DNA from: an uncultured Lachnospiraceae bacterium
GTDB taxonomy: Bacteria > Bacillota > Clostridia > Lachnospirales > Lachnospiraceae
Assembly (NCBI GenBank): GCA_905233835.1
Contig: CAJOGB010000003.1
Location: forward strand, 1 to 36,120
Length of the DNA stretch: 36,120 nucleotides
Direction: 5' to 3'
Shown: positions 33,220-36,120 of the stretch, piece after piece
Layout of the letters: each line of letters opens with the position of its first letter
How positions within the stretch are numbered: position 1 is the stretch's first letter
Translations under genes and position numbers: made by a program
Notes under the pieces: model-generated
Databases searched by the model: none
Seen by the model: the letters and a program-made list of their open reading frames with translations, nothing else
What the model was told of the DNA's origin: nothing

Positions 33220-33249
33220 GTTGAAGGAATTTGACTGACTTTGAATGAA
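33220..33249 (+). repeat. Three 10-bp tandem repeats (candidate FruR operator)
   Basis: TTGAAGGAAT, TTGACTGACT and TTGAATGAAA lie end to end from 33221, giving TTGA exactly every 10 bp. Further TTGA copies occur at 33150, 33170, 33184 and 33190. The repeats are between the promoter and the DeoR-type regulator gene. Confidence 0.45.
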
Positions 33250-33273
33250 ACTAGAGGAGAGAAGGGATTAAAA

Positions 33274-34017
33274 GTGCTGACAGAACAACGTTTTGAAAAA
33301 ATCTTAGCGATTGTGGAATCCAGAGGAAGCGTTACCGTGGCGGAACTTATGAAGGATTTAAAGTCTTCCGAGTCCACCATTCGAAGAGATTTAACGACTT
33401 TGGATAAAGAGGGTCTTCTTACCAAAGTGCGCGGCGGTGCGATTTCAAAAACTTCCTTTGCCACCAGAGACGATGAGGTAAAGCTTCGTAGGGAACGAAA
33501 TACCAAGGAAAAGATTTCCATCGGAAAATATGCCGCTTCTTTAATTCAAAAGAATGATTTTGTGTATATCGATGCGGGAACTTCTACGGATTTGATGTTG
33601 GATCATATCAAAGAGCGTGAAGCGGTTTATGTAACCAACGCCGTAAGTCACGCCATGCGCTTGGCGGGAATCGGCTGCAAAGTATTTTTGTTGGGCGGAG
33701 AATTTAAACATACAACAGAAGCAATCGTGGGTGAAGAAGCCATCCTTTCCATTGAAAAATACAATTTTACCAAAGGATTTTTCGGAACAAACGGCATTAC
33801 GGAAAAAAACGGCTACACCACTCCGGAAGTAAAGGAAGCCATGGTAAAACGACATGCCATGAAGTGCTGTAAAGAGTGCTTTGTCCTTGCGGATGATTCC
33901 AAGTTCGGACAGGTGTCCGCCGTGAAATTCGGAAAGTTCGAAGATGCGGTTGTGATTACAAATAAAATCCCCAAGGGATTTAAGGATAAGAAAAATATAA
34001 AGGAGGTGGGAGCGTGA
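33274..34017 (+). CDS. fruR: DeoR-family regulator of the fructose operon
   Basis: The 247-residue protein has an N-terminal DeoR HTH (MLTEQRFEKILAIVESRGSV, then SSESTIRRDLTTLDKEGLL) and a C-terminal DeoRC sensor domain (FVYIDAGTSTDLML, VFLLGGEFK, FFGTNGI). It sits first in a fruR-fruK-fruA operon, where such proteins respond to fructose 1-phosphate. I choose GTG 33274, because relatives begin MLTE and GAAGGG lies 7-8 nt upstream; the track's TTG at 33241 lies in the repeat region. Stop codon overlaps the fruK GTG. Confidence 0.9.
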   Translation: MLTEQRFEKILAIVESRGSVTVAELMKDLKSSESTIRRDLTTLDKEGLLTKVRGGAISKTSFATRDDEVKLRRERNTKEKISIGKYAASLIQKNDFVYIDAGTSTDLMLDHIKEREAVYVTNAVSHAMRLAGIGCKVFLLGGEFKHTTEAIVGEEAILSIEKYNFTKGFFGTNGITEKNGYTTPEVKEAMVKRHAMKCCKECFVLADDSKFGQVSAVKFGKFEDAVVITNKIPKGFKDKKNIKEVGA

Positions 34018-34922
34018 TCTATACGGTGACTTTTAATCCGTCCTTGGATTACATTGTTTCGGTAAATCATTTTAAACCGGGGATTGTAAACAGAACCGTG
34101 GCGGAACTCATGTTTCCGGGCGGAAAAGGAATTAACGTATCCATGGTATTAAAGAATCTCGGATACGACAGCGTGGCCCTCGGCTTTATGGCGGGCTTTA
34201 CCGGAAACGAGATTGTTCGTCTGTTGGAAGAAAAAGAGATTAACAGTGACTTTATTTCCGTAGCACATGGAATGAGCCGTATCAACGTAAAACTTCGTTC
34301 CGATGAGGAGTCCGAAATCAACGGTATGGGACCGGAAATCGGACGAGAGGACATTCAAAAACTCTACACCCAGTTGGATAAGTTAAAAGAAGGAGACATC
34401 CTGGTTTTGGCCGGAAGCATCCCTTCCGTGATGCCGGAGTCCATGTATATGGATATCATGCGATATCTTTCCGGAAGAGGTATCGATATCATCGTGGATG
34501 CCACCAAGGACTTGCTCTTAAACGTTTTGGAATATCATCCGTTTTTGATTAAACCAAACAACCATGAACTTGGTGAAATCTTCGGCGTGAAGTTAAAGAC
34601 AAAGGACGATGTGATTCCTTATGCCAGAAGAATGCAGGAAAAAGGTGCGAGAAACGTGCTGGTTTCCATGGCTGGGGAAGGCGCACTCCTTGTTACCGAA
34701 GAGGGTCGTGTGTATGAGTCTATGCCGCCGAAGGGTGAAGTGAAAAACTCCGTTGGTGCGGGAGACTCCATGGTAGCAGGTTTCTTGGCCGGATACTTAA
34801 GCTCACACGATTATGAGCAGGCTTTTTACATGGGACTTTGTACAGGAAGTGCTTCTGCGTTTTCCGATAACCTGGCCACCAAGCCGGAAGTGGAAGCTCT
34901 TTTAAAGCAACTTGGTAAATAA
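34014..34922 (+). CDS. fruK: 1-phosphofructokinase
   Basis: The 302-residue PfkB-family protein has the tagatose/fructose-phosphate kinase pattern: TFNPSLDYIV, FPGGKGINVSMVLKNLG, and NSVGAGDSMVAGF with the catalytic Asp. It converts fructose 1-phosphate to fructose 1,6-bisphosphate with ATP. GTG start (34014) overlaps the fruR stop; AAAGGAGGTGG is upstream. Product of the downstream PTS is its substrate, which fixes the assignment. Confidence 0.94.
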   Translation: MIYTVTFNPSLDYIVSVNHFKPGIVNRTVAELMFPGGKGINVSMVLKNLGYDSVALGFMAGFTGNEIVRLLEEKEINSDFISVAHGMSRINVKLRSDEESEINGMGPEIGREDIQKLYTQLDKLKEGDILVLAGSIPSVMPESMYMDIMRYLSGRGIDIIVDATKDLLLNVLEYHPFLIKPNNHELGEIFGVKLKTKDDVIPYARRMQEKGARNVLVSMAGEGALLVTEEGRVYESMPPKGEVKNSVGAGDSMVAGFLAGYLSSHDYEQAFYMGLCTGSASAFSDNLATKPEVEALLKQLGK

Positions 34923-34940
34923 TGTCATTTTGACATTTTT
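34921..34940 (+). terminator. Weak hairpin with short T-run between fruK and fruA
   Basis: AATGTCA (34921-34927) pairs with TGACATT (34931-34937) around TTT, then TTT. The stem includes the fruK stop codon. With only 7 bp and no GC-rich core, it is more likely a partial terminator or mRNA-end stabiliser than a full stop. Confidence 0.35.
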
Positions 34941-34980
34941 ATGAGTAATAAATATAAAGAGGAAAAGAGAGGTAAAAAAG

Positions 34981-36120
34981 ATGAGAGTAAAAGATTTACT
35001 TTCTGCGGCTTGCATTGACTTAAACGGTTCTGCAAGCAGCAAAAAAGAAGCCATCGAAAAGATGGTGGACTTGATGTCAAAGAGGGGAAATATTTCCGAC
35101 AAAGAAACCTATTTAAAGGGAGTCTTTGCAAGAGAAGAAGAATCAACGACAGGTATCGGTGAAGGAATTGCCATTCCACACTGCAAATCCGATGCGGTTA
35201 ACGCTCCGGGGCTTGCGGCTATGCGACTTCCCAACGGTGTGGATTATGATTCCCTTGACGGTGCACCGGTAGATTTGATTTTTTTAATCGCTGCACCAAA
35301 CTCCGAGGACAATGTTCACTTGGATGTACTTTCCAGATTGTCCATGCTTTTAATGGATGAGAAGTTTGTGGCAGATCTTCGCGCAGCAAAAACACCGGAG
35401 GAATTCTTAGGTGTGATCGATGCGGCTGAAAATGCAAAGGAAGCAGCTGAAGGCAAAAAGGAAGATGCTAAGGCTGCGACCGTTTTGGCGGTTACCGCAT
35501 GCCCAACGGGTATTGCACATACCTACATGGCAGCGGAGGCCATCGAAAAGGCCGCAGAAAAACTGGGTATTACCGTAAAGGTAGAAACCAGAGGAAGCGG
35601 CGGAGCAAAGAACGTGCTTACGGATACGGATATAAAAAACGCAAAGGCAATCATCGTGGCTGCGGATACAAAAGTACCGGTAGATCGATTTGCAGGTAAG
35701 CCGGTAATCCAGTGTAAGGTAGCCGACGGAATTAATAAGGCAGAAGATTTATTAAAACGTGCAGAAAAAGGTGATGCACCGATTTTTGAAGCCAAGGGAG
35801 CAGATGCATCTGTGGAAAGAGGAAACGAGTCTGCAGGACATCAGGCATATAAACACTTGATGAGCGGTGTTTCTCATATGCTTCCTTTCGTTATCGGCGG
35901 TGGTATTTTAGTAGCACTTGCATTCTTAATTGATACACTTTGCGGATATGGAGCAGTTGCCGGTGGTGCATTCGGTAGCGCAACACCTCTTGCAGCATTC
36001 CTTAAATATGTTGGTGGTCTTGCAATGGGACTTATGGTTCCGGTGTTGGCCGGATATATTGCATATTCTATTGCAGATCGTCCGGGTCTTGCAGTTGGTT
36101 TTGCCGGTGGTATGCTTGCT
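34981..36120 (+). CDS. fruA: Fructose-specific PTS enzyme IIABC, 5' part
   Basis: The frame is open from ATG 34981 to the window edge (380 codons), so the track omitted it. The EIIA domain (about 1-150) has phospho-accepting H67 (GIAIPHCKS). A short acidic linker leads to the EIIB domain (about 165-265), with phospho-cysteine C174 (VTACPTGIAHTYMAAEA). EIIC begins near 285 (YKHLMSGVSHMLPFVIGGGILVAL) and is cut by the edge. It imports and phosphorylates fructose to fructose 1-phosphate, using phosphate from HPr. AGAGAGG lies upstream of the start. Confidence 0.93.
   Translation, partial: MRVKDLLSAACIDLNGSASSKKEAIEKMVDLMSKRGNISDKETYLKGVFAREEESTTGIGEGIAIPHCKSDAVNAPGLAAMRLPNGVDYDSLDGAPVDLIFLIAAPNSEDNVHLDVLSRLSMLLMDEKFVADLRAAKTPEEFLGVIDAAENAKEAAEGKKEDAKAATVLAVTACPTGIAHTYMAAEAIEKAAEKLGITVKVETRGSGGAKNVLTDTDIKNAKAIIVAADTKVPVDRFAGKPVIQCKVADGINKAEDLLKRAEKGDAPIFEAKGADASVERGNESAGHQAYKHLMSGVSHMLPFVIGGGILVALAFLIDTLCGYGAVAGGAFGSATPLAAFLKYVGGLAMGLMVPVLAGYIAYSIADRPGLAVGFAGGMLA

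Noticed and set aside
1-36120. CRISPR arrays, prophage, insertion sequences, integrative elements
   Set aside because: No spaced direct repeats, transposase, integrase or phage genes are visible on either strand.

Overview
This window looks like a chromosomal segment of an anaerobic, low-to-moderate G+C Firmicute of class Clostridia. A Lachnospiraceae-like organism is my best guess. The basis is the gene content (flavodiiron protein, ECF transporter, fructose PTS with a DeoR-type regulator, stand-alone crotonase, VTC-domain protein, YjfB), the AGGAGG-type ribosome sites, sigma-A-like promoters and many hairpin/T-run terminators. I see no rRNA, CRISPR array, prophage, insertion sequence or integrase.

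Layout. 1-4942: 3' part of an AlaX-type tRNA-editing protein, a broken membrane EAL-domain gene (-), a radical SAM/SPASM-like protein (+) and a yigZ/IMPACT gene (-) killed by one in-frame stop. 5044-10159: class A penicillin-binding protein, small-multidrug-export family membrane protein (-), tRNA-Gln(CUG) (-) and a membrane-anchored glycerophosphodiester phosphodiesterase. 10202-13393: decayed acyl-ACP thioesterase, CvfB-like S1 protein, RidA, YjfB (-) and crotonase. 13454-16459 (-): VTC-domain protein, family 2 glycosyltransferase and MutY. 16568-19195: a three-part fusion of a PAP2 phosphatase, a GDPD-like domain without its catalytic residues, and a predicted beta-rich extracellular domain.

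19302-24292 is a tight operon: isochorismatase-like cysteine hydrolase, ECF S-component, EcfT, fused EcfA-EcfA', a 3H-domain NiaR-type repressor and a PfkB-family kinase. With an operator-like array at its promoter it reads as a dedicated, NiaR-controlled uptake and salvage system, plausibly for a niacin-related vitamer or nucleoside. This is the best candidate for an undescribed system here.

24328-31116 is a co-directional signalling group: soluble HK-REC-HPt hybrid kinase, double-receiver protein, serine acetyltransferase, six-helix membrane protein, methyltransferase, sugar acetyltransferase, and a PAS protein with a degenerate GGDEF motif. No DNA-binding output domain is encoded in it. 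It is followed by a flavodiiron protein, truA and a terminator. The window ends in fruR-fruK-fruA, with fruA running off the edge.

Three genes in the first 11 kb are disrupted (EAL, yigZ, thioesterase). Three genes (yigZ, the thioesterase remnant, mutY) have a -10-like hexamer only 7-8 nt before an ATG with no Shine-Dalgarno, suggesting leaderless mRNAs. Several ORF-track starts were moved to better sites: radical SAM 2725, YjfB 12398, MutY 16459, PAP2 fusion 16568, EcfA 21240, hybrid kinase 24328, double receiver 26207 and FruR 33274.
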